The notes under the pieces were generated by a model, which saw nothing but the letters and a program-made list of their open reading frames with translations, did not search any database and was not told the origin of the DNA. Of a stretch of 64,000 nucleotides of DNA, positions 1 to 9,200 are shown piece after piece. The first letter of the stretch is position 1; each line of letters starts with the position of its first letter. A program made the translations under genes and the position numbers. This stretch comes from Hyphomonas neptunium ATCC 15444. GTDB taxonomy: Bacteria; Pseudomonadota; Alphaproteobacteria; Caulobacterales; Hyphomonadaceae. The stretch lies in contig NC_008358.1 of assembly GCF_000013025.1 (NCBI RefSeq), positions 3,162,001-3,226,000 of the forward strand, read 5' to 3'.

Positions 1-1508
1 CGCTCTGCGCCGAAAGTCAGGAGGTGGTCGCCGACCTGCCAGTTGGCTTTCGCCTTGTAGACGTCGGAGGTGTAGATCAGGTCGTTTGCATGACGGCTGT
101 CGTCTGCGCCGAGGTAGATCGTCGTTTCGTCAGAACCAACCGTGCGCGGCACGTTGATCTGAACTTCGCCGAAACCGTCAAAACCGGCAACCGGGTCCTG
201 GACGGCATCGAACTCGACGCGGGTCACGCGCAGCTCGGTGTTGAAGTTGCTGGTCCAGTCGGAGTTCAGCGAGGCTGAATAGCTCTCGAGGAGGCCGCCG
301 CGCTGGTAGAAGTGGTTACCGTCTGCAATCTCATCCGACCCGGAATCCGACGGGTTAAAGTTGAACGCCTCGTTTTTCATGTAGGCGAGCGCAGCGCGGT
401 GGTTGTTGGTGATGTTCCAGTCGAGCTTGGCGAAGATTTTCTCGTCTTCGACCGGGATCGAGGTTGGCAGACCGCCGGCGACATAGCCGTACTGGTTCAC
501 GGCAACATCAATGACCTGCTGATACAGCGCCGGATCAACGCTGGCGCGGGCCGGGCCGTTGTCGAAGAGGTTGACGGCTTCGTTCTTCTCATAAGCACCG
601 AAGAAGAACAGACGGTCTTTCAGGATCGGCAGGCCGACATTGAAACCGTAGCGCTTGTCTTCGAAATCCTGCGAAGAGACTTCGTTACCTTCGACGGAAT
701 CGCCGCGGAGGTCGTTGCTGGTGTAGTCATAGAACAGACCGCCATGGATCTCGTTCGTACCCGACTTGGTGACGGCGTTGATGTTACAAGCCGTGAACTG
801 GCCGTATTCAACGTCAAACGGTGCGAGTTCGACAGAGACCTGCTGAATGGCGTCGAAGGAGAACGGGATGCTCTCGGTCGGGTAACCGTTCGAGTTCAGA
901 CCGAAGCTGTCGCTCAGGCGGGCGCCGTCAACTGTCAGCGAGTTGTAGCGGGGGTTAGCGCCGGCGCACTGGATGGCGTCGTTGAAGCCGTCGTCGATGT
1001 AGACGCGCGGGTCGAAGCGCAGAACGTCCTTGAGATCGCGGCTGATGACAGGCGCGTTCTGAAGCGTTTCAAGGTTGTAGGAAGCCGACGGGCCGGTTGC
1101 GACCTGGGCGATCTGCGCCGAACCGGTCACCACAACCGTGTCGAGGCGGGCGGTGTCATCGGCAGCAGCCATCGTGATGTCGATGACCGAGACGTCACCG
1201 AGACCGGTGAAGATGTTTTCGACGCGGCTGGTGGGCAGGCCTTCTGCCGTGACGGTGAAGCTGAAAGGGCCACCGACGCGCAGGTTCTGCGTCGTGTACT
1301 GGCCATTTGCGTTGGTGGTGGCGCTCGTCACGGTGCCTGTTGGCTCGTGAACAATGCTGACGACCGCGCCGGCAACAGGCTGGCCTTCAGCCGTCGTCAC
1401 AGCGCCGCGAGCGTTGGATGTGGTCACCTGTGCGTAAACTGCAGCGACCGGCGCAAGCGCCGCGATAACTGCGATCGATGCGCTCCGCGCATAGAAATTC
1501 TTGATCAT
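1..1508 (-). CDS. TonB-dependent receptor, Oar-like, 5' part only
   Basis: About 502 N-terminal residues of an outer-membrane receptor whose reading frame runs off the left edge. The start is the ATG at 1508, preceded by GGGGAAG at good spacing. A signal peptide ends near AVYAQ. It is followed by a carboxypeptidase-like regulatory domain (about residues 27-110) and then a plug domain beginning near VVVTGS. The N-terminal Ig-like domain is typical of Oar/large TonB-dependent transporters that import bulky ligands. The substrate cannot be told from the sequence. The gene is divergent from the glycosyltransferase at 1770, so the 260 bp between them must hold its promoter. The TonB-dependent family is clear; the Oar subfamily is inferred. 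Confidence 0.88.
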   Translation of the reverse strand, partial: MIKNFYARSASIAVIAALAPVAAVYAQVTTSNARGAVTTAEGQPVAGAVVSIVHEPTGTVTSATTNANGQYTTQNLRVGGPFSFTVTAEGLPTSRVENIFTGLGDVSVIDITMAAADDTARLDTVVVTGSAQIAQVATGPSASYNLETLQNAPVISRDLKDVLRFDPRVYIDDGFNDAIQCAGANPRYNSLTVDGARLSDSFGLNSNGYPTESIPFSFDAIQQVSVELAPFDVEYGQFTACNINAVTKSGTNEIHGGLFYDYTSNDLRGDSVEGNEVSSQDFEDKRYGFNVGLPILKDRLFFFGAYEKNEAVNLFDNGPARASVDPALYQQVIDVAVNQYGYVAGGLPTSIPVEDEKIFAKLDWNITNNHRAALAYMKNEAFNFNPSDSGSDEIADGNHFYQRGGLLESYSASLNSDWTSNFNTELRVTRVEFDAVQDPVAGFDGFGEVQINVPRTVGSDETTIYLGADDSRHANDLIYTSDVYKAKANWQVGDHLLTFGAE

Positions 1509-1769
1509 GTGGACTTCCCCGGATTTCGACCATCACCACGGTCCCCTCGCGAGACCGGGTTTGGCGAGGCCTTAACCCCGCTGAGTGACAGATTAGTGAC
1601 AAGCGTTTGAAGGTTCAGCATCCCATTTCTCATCGCGGTCGGTTTTTTGGTTGCGATGCAAAAATGACACGCTGTTAATACCTGAAGTGCCCCTTCAAAC
1701 AGCGTCGGCCTCTGTATTTGAGCCGTCGAAGCGGCCATAAGACGCGCACAAAGCCTCTTGGAACCCGCC

Positions 1770-3347
1770 ATGCACGATTCGACGTTGCTCGACCGCCATC
1801 AGACCTTTGAACGCCTGACACTGGCAGTCCTCGGGTTGCTCCTGATTCTCCGAATCGCAGCGGTCATCTCCACGCCGCTGGAGCTCTATGCGGACGAAGC
1901 CCAATACTGGCGCTGGGGGCAGTCGCTGGAGTGGGGCTATTATTCCAAGCCGCCGATGATCGCCTGGGTGATTCACCTGACGACCTCCATTTTCGGCACG
2001 CAGGAATGGACTGTCCGCCTGGCGGCGCCCTTTCTGCACACGGCGGCAGCAGCGCTTATCTTCCTGACCGGACGCGCCATGCTGGACGCCAGGGCGGGTT
2101 TCTTTGCCGCCCTGCTCTACGCGCTGATGCCATCTGTCGTTCTCTCATCAAGCGTGCTGTCGACCGATGGCGTGCTGATGCCGTTCTGGTGCGCGGCCCT
2201 CTTTCTGCTGTGGCGCCTCAGGAGCGGAGAAGGCCTCTGGGTGTCGGCAGCCCTGCTTGGGGGCGCGATCGGCGCGGGCATGCTGTCAAAATACGCGATG
2301 ATCTATTTCCTGATCGGCATCGCTCTGGCCAGCCTGATGGATGCGCCCACCCGCCGGGTGGTTCTTTCACCGCGCGGCGCGCTGGCCGGCGGAATTGCCG
2401 CGCTCATCATGGCGCCGCATTTCGCCTGGAACGCGGCCAATGATTTTGCCACGGTCAGCCATACCGTCGACAACGCCAACCTTGGCGGCGAGCTGTTCAA
2501 TCCTGAAAATGCGCTGAGCTGGTTTGGCGATCAGCTTGGCATGTTCGGCCCTGTGAGCTTTCTGGCATTGCTTACCGGCCTGTTTCTGTACCGGACACGG
2601 CGCGGCGAAGCGGCAGGCCCCGAACGTTGGCTGCTGTGCTTCATCCTGCCGGTTCTGATCTTCATCCTGTGTCAGGCGGTCCTGTCACGCGCCCATGCCA
2701 ACTGGACGGCAACCGCCTATCCCGGCGCCGCGCTTCTGGTGGCGCTCTGGTTCAGCCGCGGCAAGGCGGTCACGCTTTGGGCGAGCCTCGGCGTCAATCT
2801 GCTGGTGGCGGCGCTGTTCATGGCCATGACATTGCTGCCACCGGCCGCAACTACGGATCTGGGGCTGGACAACGCCGCCAAGCGGACCCGCGGATGGGAG
2901 GCTTCGGCCCAGGAGGTGTTTGACGCGGCTGAGCGCCTTGGGGCAACGGCGGTGCTGGTTGATGAACGGGAAGTCTGGCATGGGCTGGATTTCTATGCCC
3001 GTGACCGGAGCCTGCCGCTCATTTCGTGGCGCCGATACCCCGGCCCCAAAAGCTTTTCGGAAAGGGTGCCGCTGGAAGGCGCAATCGCGGACAGGGTACT
3101 GATAGCGTCCCTGCATTCAGGCCTGCGCCCGCATCTGCGGAGTGATTTTGCGCGCTTCGAGCCGGCAGGCCAGGTCCGCATCGATCTTGGGACACGTGGC
3201 AATGGCTGCCCGATCACCCGCGTGTTTCAGCTGTATATCGGCGAAGGTTATAATCCACCCGAGCGGACCCAGGAATGGGAAAACCAGTTCATAGGGGAAA
3301 TGGAGTTTCCCGAGCCGCCCTGCCCGACGGCGGCATATGACGGCTAA
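1770..3347 (+). CDS. Glycosyltransferase family 39 / PMT_2-type membrane protein
   Basis: A 525-residue polytopic membrane protein. The first membrane segment (about residues 17-34) is followed by a loop carrying ADEAQYW (residues 41-47) and GYYSKPP, the acidic first-loop signature of lipid-phosphate-sugar-dependent GT39/ArnT-like transferases. Several more hydrophobic segments fill residues 75-370, and a soluble C-terminal part of about 150 residues probably faces the periplasm. Expected role: transfer of a sugar from a polyprenyl phosphate donor to a lipid or protein. An in-frame TTG at 1758 is possible, but the ATG at 1770 is preferred. No sugar-nucleotide or polyprenyl transferase partner is adjacent, so donor and acceptor are unknown. 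Confidence 0.8.
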   Translation: MHDSTLLDRHQTFERLTLAVLGLLLILRIAAVISTPLELYADEAQYWRWGQSLEWGYYSKPPMIAWVIHLTTSIFGTQEWTVRLAAPFLHTAAAALIFLTGRAMLDARAGFFAALLYALMPSVVLSSSVLSTDGVLMPFWCAALFLLWRLRSGEGLWVSAALLGGAIGAGMLSKYAMIYFLIGIALASLMDAPTRRVVLSPRGALAGGIAALIMAPHFAWNAANDFATVSHTVDNANLGGELFNPENALSWFGDQLGMFGPVSFLALLTGLFLYRTRRGEAAGPERWLLCFILPVLIFILCQAVLSRAHANWTATAYPGAALLVALWFSRGKAVTLWASLGVNLLVAALFMAMTLLPPAATTDLGLDNAAKRTRGWEASAQEVFDAAERLGATAVLVDEREVWHGLDFYARDRSLPLISWRRYPGPKSFSERVPLEGAIADRVLIASLHSGLRPHLRSDFARFEPAGQVRIDLGTRGNGCPITRVFQLYIGEGYNPPERTQEWENQFIGEMEFPEPPCPTAAYDG

Positions 3348-3350
3348 GGG

Positions 3351-3371
3351 GCCAGCGCTCAGAGCGCTGGC
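3351..3371. terminator. Possible bidirectional terminator hairpin
   Basis: GCCAGCGCT and AGCGCTGGC form a 9-bp stem around a 3-nt loop, between the stop of the glycosyltransferase and the end of the convergent MsrA-like gene (the hairpin overlaps the last codons of the latter). There is no T tract on either side, so intrinsic termination is uncertain. Confidence 0.35.
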
Positions 3372-4006
3372 GTGTCATTGCCCCAGACTTCCACAAGACG
3401 CTGATCGCGGCCGCAGGCTTCACGCTCGCTGGAATACTTTGACGCGTTCTTGAGGTAATAGTCCTGATACTGGGCCTCGGCCGGCCAGAAGGCCGTCAGT
3501 GGACGGATCTCTGTGACAACATCCTTGCCAAGCGTGCGCTGGGCACCGGACAGGGTCTCGACCGCCACATTCCGTTCGCTCTGGCCGGACACGAAAATTG
3601 CGCTGCGGTAGCTTTCGCCCTTGTCACAGAACTGGCCAGCATCGTCGGTAGGATCAATGCCGCGAATGAAGTGGGCAGCAAGCTCGAGATAAGTAACCTG
3701 CGACGGGTCGTAGGTGACCTTTACAGCCTCGTAATGTCCCGACTGTCCGGCAGCGACCTGCTTGTGGGTCGGGCGCTCAATCGTGCCACCCGTATATCCC
3801 GAAACGGTTTCGATAACGCCGTTCATTCCATCGAAATCAGCCTCAACGCCGCGGAAGTCTCCGCCCGCAAAAACGGCCGTTGCAACGCGAATCGGTGCCA
3901 CTTCGGCGCGGCGGTCTTCGGCGCCTGCGTCAGACATGAAAGCGACGCTCGAGGCGAGTGCCCCGGAGACAACGGCGATAAGGACGGCTGGGCGATTGGT
4001 AAGCAC
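3359..4006 (-). CDS. MsrA-family protein lacking the catalytic cysteine, exported
   Basis: A 215-residue protein with a signal peptide (hydrophobic residues 7-23, possible cleavage after DAGA) and the MsrA fold: SGYTGG near residue 70, a GQFC..G.SYRSAIF segment, QDYYLKN and CGRDQRL near the C-terminus. MsrA reduces methionine-S-sulfoxide using the cysteine of GCFWG/GCFWC. Here that motif reads GGDFRG: Asp50 (GAC, 3857-3859) replaces Cys and Arg52 replaces Trp. Two other cysteines remain (FCDKG and EACGR), but neither is at the catalytic site. The rest of the domain is well conserved, so the gene looks maintained rather than decayed. It may be a non-catalytic binder or a changed enzyme; standard MsrA activity is unlikely. 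Confidence 0.85.
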   Translation of the reverse strand: MLTNRPAVLIAVVSGALASSVAFMSDAGAEDRRAEVAPIRVATAVFAGGDFRGVEADFDGMNGVIETVSGYTGGTIERPTHKQVAAGQSGHYEAVKVTYDPSQVTYLELAAHFIRGIDPTDDAGQFCDKGESYRSAIFVSGQSERNVAVETLSGAQRTLGKDVVTEIRPLTAFWPAEAQYQDYYLKNASKYSSEREACGRDQRLVEVWGNDTPAL

Positions 4007-4168
4007 GCTGGATTATTAACTCTTGGTTTGCCGGTACCCGAGGGGGCACTTGTACACGGCAAGCCCGAAGTAGTTGCTACAGGCGGCACAAAAAAGGCAT
4101 CAAATGCGTTAGAATGTATTTTCTCACGCCTATGTGACCTGATGCACACAAAATGATCAGACCGGGCG

Positions 4169-6247
4169 TCAGGCGGGGTCTTCTGTCAGCACACGGACCC
4201 GTACCCGGCTGGACCGTCCCGCATCATCTACAGCCATTACGAGATAAAAGCCCGGCCGGTCCGGACGCCAGACTGGCGCGCCCGCATCATCCAGGGATGC
4301 AGGATCGCCATCAATGAACCAGTTAAGTGCCCCCGCCCCCCGGCCCGCGAGGACAAATGGCCGCGGCGCGCGCCCATCCACAGTGCCCGCCCAAAGCTCC
4401 GCGCCCTGAGGCGGAAACAGGATTTCAGGTGGCCGGTCGGTTGAAAAGGCACGCAACGCCCCTTTCGCAGGGGTTAACGGCGCCGCGCTGAGGCGTAATT
4501 CGCTGTCGCCGTCATCGCGCAGATGGTGGGCGGCGCGGTCTGCCATCTCGAACAGGATGGGCAGCGCAATGTCACGGCCCGTGACGCCGGTGCGCGGGGC
4601 GCCGTCTGCACGGCCAACCCAGACGACAATGACATGCTGCCCGGAGACGGCCGCCGCCCAGGCGTCCCTATAGCCATAGGAGGTGCCGGTCTTGAAGGCG
4701 ATCTGGGGCGCGTCGCGTGTCAGCTGTCCCGGCATCCGGCCCGCAGGCGAGGGAGAGCCCTGCAGGATACGGAGGATTTCACCCGCGCTGGCTTCGCCCA
4801 TCAGGCGGTGGCCGGGATCGGCGGCGCTCGCCGCTTCTTCTTCGGCGCGCCAGACCAGCGGCTTGGCCACCCCGCCATCTCCCAGCGCAGAATAGAGCAC
4901 GGCGAGTTCACGGCCTGTCAGCCCTGCCCCGCCGAGCGCGATGGCAAGGCCCGCAGACTGGCCGGTGGCGCCCGAGACACGCGGCCGCGCGCCTGCGATC
5001 GCCAGCTGCGCCGAGAAGCGTTCGGCTCCGATCCGGTCCAGCATCAGCACCGCGGGCACGTTCAGCGAATGCTGGAGCGCGTCTGACACGCGCACATCGC
5101 CATGAAACATCCGGTCGAAATTCTCTGGCTGATATCCAGCAAACTGGCTGGGAAGGTCCTGGATGCGCGTATCGGGCGAGGCCGTGCCATCGTCAAAAGC
5201 AAGGCCATAGATGAAGGGTTTGAGCGTCGAGCCGGGAGACCTCGGGCGATCTGTCAGGTCGAGCCAGCCGCCGGCCCGCTGCCGCGATGCAGACCCCACG
5301 AGCGCGCGTACAGCGCGGGTGGGCACATGAACGACAATAACGGAGACCTGCACGTCCGTGCCTTCAAGCTCCGCCCGCGTGAGGGCGATCCGTTCCAGTT
5401 CCGCCTGAAGGGCCGCGTCCAGTGTAGAGCGAACGTCTTCGCGCGGGCCACTGGCCAGCACCGCGTCCGCTCCGTGCCAGGCACGGTCTGGAAAATCGAG
5501 GCGGCGGGCGGGCACGGAGGTTGCCGCGACCTCCAGCACATCATTCTCCGAGAACACGCCATAGCGCGCGAGCTTTTCGGCCACCCAGTCGCGCGAGCGG
5601 GCGGCAAATTCCGGCCGCCGGTCAGGCCGTCGCACTTCGGGCGATTGGGGCAGCGCGATGAGCAACGCGATCTCATCGGTCGAGAGACGGTCAGCCTCAT
5701 GGCCGAAATAGCTCCAACTGGCGGCGCGGACGCCTTCCAGGTTTCCGCCATAGGGGGTCAGCGAAAGATACAGCTCGATGATTTCGCGCTTGGAGAGCCG
5801 GCGTTCGAGCTGGTTGGCGCGCCAGATCTCGATCAGCTTGGAGCCGGGATTGCGCGGGCGCGGTTCCAGCATGCGCGCCGTCTGCATGGTGAGGGTAGAG
5901 CCGCCCGAGACGATCTCTCCGGCCAGCAGGCTGTCAAACGCCGCGCGGGTGAGACCGAGCCAGTCCGTGCCGTGATGATCCCAGAAGCGCTTGTCTTCGA
6001 CCCGCACCAGCGCGTCGACAAATTCGGGGTCAATCTCTTCCAGGTCCACGCCGAACCGCCAGCGGCCATCGGGCGTTGGAAACGCGCGGAGCGGCTTACC
6101 GGCACGGTCAGTGACCAGGACAGATACGCCCCCCGCACGCTCCAGCGGCGGGGGGAAGATCACATCGATCAGCAGGACAGCCGCAATCAGTGCGGCCAGT
6201 CCCGCAAGGAGGCGTTTCGGCACGGACTGGCCCAAAGATTGGCCCAA
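4169..6247 (-). CDS. pbpC: Penicillin-binding protein 1C
   Basis: A 692-residue bifunctional class A PBP. An N-terminal membrane anchor (about residues 10-30) is followed by a GT51 glycosyltransferase domain with VEDKRFWDHHG, GGSTLTMQ and the ELYL region. The transpeptidase domain has SPGSTLKPF (catalytic SxxK), SLNVPA and KTGTSYGY. The C-terminal BiPBP_C domain (about residues 600-690) is the PBP1C hallmark. The start is read as TTG at 6247 behind GGGGGAGG with 5-nt spacing. The gene lies 17 nt after the alpha-2-macroglobulin gene on the same strand, the known yfhM-pbpC pairing: PBP1C is thought to repair peptidoglycan while the macroglobulin traps proteases in the periplasm. Confidence 0.95.
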   Translation of the reverse strand: MGQSLGQSVPKRLLAGLAALIAAVLLIDVIFPPPLERAGGVSVLVTDRAGKPLRAFPTPDGRWRFGVDLEEIDPEFVDALVRVEDKRFWDHHGTDWLGLTRAAFDSLLAGEIVSGGSTLTMQTARMLEPRPRNPGSKLIEIWRANQLERRLSKREIIELYLSLTPYGGNLEGVRAASWSYFGHEADRLSTDEIALLIALPQSPEVRRPDRRPEFAARSRDWVAEKLARYGVFSENDVLEVAATSVPARRLDFPDRAWHGADAVLASGPREDVRSTLDAALQAELERIALTRAELEGTDVQVSVIVVHVPTRAVRALVGSASRQRAGGWLDLTDRPRSPGSTLKPFIYGLAFDDGTASPDTRIQDLPSQFAGYQPENFDRMFHGDVRVSDALQHSLNVPAVLMLDRIGAERFSAQLAIAGARPRVSGATGQSAGLAIALGGAGLTGRELAVLYSALGDGGVAKPLVWRAEEEAASAADPGHRLMGEASAGEILRILQGSPSPAGRMPGQLTRDAPQIAFKTGTSYGYRDAWAAAVSGQHVIVVWVGRADGAPRTGVTGRDIALPILFEMADRAAHHLRDDGDSELRLSAAPLTPAKGALRAFSTDRPPEILFPPQGAELWAGTVDGRAPRPFVLAGRGAGALNWFIDGDPASLDDAGAPVWRPDRPGFYLVMAVDDAGRSSRVRVRVLTEDPA

Positions 6248-6264
6248 ACTGCCCTCCCCCTTGA

Positions 6265-9200
6265 TCAGCGTCCGCCCGCTGCGCCCTGCACGGCCTGCAC
6301 GGTCACGCGGCCGGGCGCCGAACGGGCGAAGACTTCGGGGCGATACATGTCCTCGGCAACGACGCCAGGGATGGCAAAACTGCCGGGGCTGACAGCGCGG
6401 ACGACATAGGCCAGTGTCACCGGGTTCTCGGTGACATCAATAGCGGCCACGAACCGGTCGTCCTGGGACTGAGAGCTCTGGGGCCGGGCAATCTCGCCGA
6501 GGAAGCCGAACGCGCCAGCGCGCTCGCGGTTCTCGCCCGACTGCCAGTCATACTCAACGAGACGGCCATCGGCCGGGCGCAGGATCGCTTCGATCTCGAA
6601 GCCTGCGGGCAGAAGGTCAGCCACGATCACCGGATTTACGCGGCGTTCTTCCGGCGTCACCGTCAGAGCCACCAAAAGCCGCTCGCCCTGACGGATCTGG
6701 TCAAGCTGCATTGGCTCGCCGTCCATGCCGAGGAAGCGCTTGTTCACGCTCAGCTTGGAGGAAACCGCCGGCGGAGGCGAAGACGGCGCGCCGGTCACCA
6801 GCACGGTGCGGAACAGCGGAGTCTCCCCGCCGAGGCGGAAACTCGCCCCGCCGCGGGCCTGCGCCTCGGTCAGGCTGTACTGGCGTTCATTGTCCTGCCC
6901 ATTGCCGAGGCCTTCGACTTTCACCTGCACCGCGGTCTCGCCCTTGGTAAGGCTGTTGACGGCCAAGAGAAGATAAGCCTTTTCCTGCGTCGTCAGGCTG
7001 GGCGCGTCGGGCACATCCTTGCCGAGGCGCTCGCCCAGGCGGGCGACCACTTCGGGAAGCTGGGCTTCTGCGGCCAGGGCCACGATGGCAGCCAGATCGC
7101 GCAGCGGCGTCTGGTAATAGTCGCCGGTGTTGCGATAGCCGAGCTTCTGCTCCGCTGATTTGAACGCTGAAGCCGCACGCGCCCGGTCACCGAGATAGGC
7201 AAGGCCTGCCCCGATATGAGCGCGGGCGAGCGGGCTCTCGATGTTCTTCAGTTCCCGGTCATGCAGATAACGCAGGCGGGAGATGTCCGCCTCGCCCGCC
7301 TTGGCCAGCACATAAAGCGCATAAGCCGAAGACCGGTACATCATCTGCTGGACCGTATCGTTGGAATACCGGCTCTCATACACATCGGTGTCGTAGCCGT
7401 AGACCCGCCATGTATCGCCGGTGGCAACACTGCGCAGCGCGCCATAGGCCCGCGTCAACGCCTCATCGGGAACGGCATAGCCCGCTTCCTTGGCGCGGAA
7501 CACGAAATCCGTCGCATAGGCGCCGAGCCAGGGGTTGGCATAGCCATCCCCTTCCCGCCAGAGGCCGAAAGCCCCGTCTGCACCCTGACGGTTGAGCACC
7601 GTGTTTACTGCGGTCTGGACCTTGTTGCGCGGATCGTCCTTGGACTCCTCGGCGCCCATTGAGACGAGCTGCTCCGAATAAAGAAGCGGCACGGCGCGGC
7701 TGGTGATCTGCTCGGTGCATCCATAGGGATAGCGGTCGAGCGAGGCATAAAGCGTCGGCGCATCGATCGGCAGCGGCGAGAAGCCGACCGAGACCTCGGC
7801 TGAGCCCGGCACATATCCCGCCAACAGTGCCTGGCTGACCGAGAAGGTTTCGCCGGGGCGCATCAGCTGGCTCGTCGCCCGTGTTTCGGGAAGGTAGGGC
7901 GAACGGGACTGGATCTCATAGGTCCGGTCTGTCCGGTAATTGTCCGGCCCGGTGACATTCAGGCTGAGGCTGGAAATGCCTTCGCCCGAGGCGGAAACGC
8001 GCACCGGAATATCCGCCCGCTGGCCCTTCTGAAGGGTTCGCGTGAGCGTGGCATCGGCTGCATTGAGCTGACCGGTTGCGGCGACCTTTGCCGAGAACTG
8101 GCCACTGGCAAGTTCCACATTGTCGATACTTGCCGTGATCACGGCTTCATCGCCGGGCGCCAGGAAGCGCGGCATGACAAGATCGGCCGGCGCCCTGTCG
8201 CGCACCGTCATCTTCTTGTCGGCCGAGCCAACCCCGGTTTTCGACCAGGCCACCGCCATTATACGCAGCTCGCCATTAAATTCTGGAATGTCGAACCGAA
8301 CCTGCGCCTTGCCCGAGCGGCCCGCTTCAATCAGGCCGGAATAGAGAACGACCGATTTGACCGGGACAACCGAAAGCCCTTCGCCGCCCAGCTGGTCGCC
8401 ACCGGAGCGTACTTCGGCAGGCATGCCGAGATTGGGGTCGAGCAGGCGCCCATAATCATCGTAGAGCTCCACGCCGAGCGCCTTGCGGCCAAAGTAGTGG
8501 GCGACGGGATCGGGGGATTTGAATTTGGTCAGCTGCAGGATGCCCTCATCCACAGCGGCAACCGTGAGGAAGACCGGCTCACGTGGCCCGCCTGCGATGT
8601 CCACCTCGATCATCTGCTCGCCGCGCGGGCGGGCAAGGTCGGGGGCGTTCACCGTCAGCGCAAAGGTGCGCGAGGCCATGTCGACGGGCACATGGGCGAT
8701 ACCCACTGCGCGACGCGGCTTGGCCCGCAGGATGGGATCGCGGCCGGAATAGACGTTCACCATCACATAGGCGCCCTCGCCCCATTCTTCCGTGACCGGA
8801 AGGGTGATGCGGGTGCCTGAAGCGCTGACCGACAGGTTCTGGACAGACAGGACGCGGTCGGTTGCGACGACGACCTGGGCCTGGCCGTCATAGGGCGGCA
8901 GGATTGTCAGCTCGGCATTCTGGCCGGCCTTGGGCGTCTTCTCCGCAGCGACGACTTTCACGCGGTCAGGCGCTTCGGTGCCGTCGGTGCTCTCCCAGCC
9001 ACCCCAACCGACATAGAAGCCGGTGGACGCACCGACAGAGGCGTTGGCACCCTGGCCTTCGACGACCAGTTCATGGCTGCCCCACTCCAGCGCCGGCACC
9101 TTGATCTCTGCGACGCCGCCAGCCGGGGTCGTGACGACGCCCTCATTGACCTTGGTGACCGTGCGCGAGCGGCGCCAGTTCCAGGTCTCGCCTTCGCGGT

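Noticed and set aside
312-1610. Long plus-strand open frame (432 codons) opposite the TonB receptor
   Set aside because: It is the antisense shadow of a clear TonB-dependent receptor in GC-rich DNA; no family motif or ribosome site.
3857-3859. Selenocysteine at the MsrA active site
   Set aside because: The codon is GAC (Asp), not TGA, so selenocysteine insertion does not apply.
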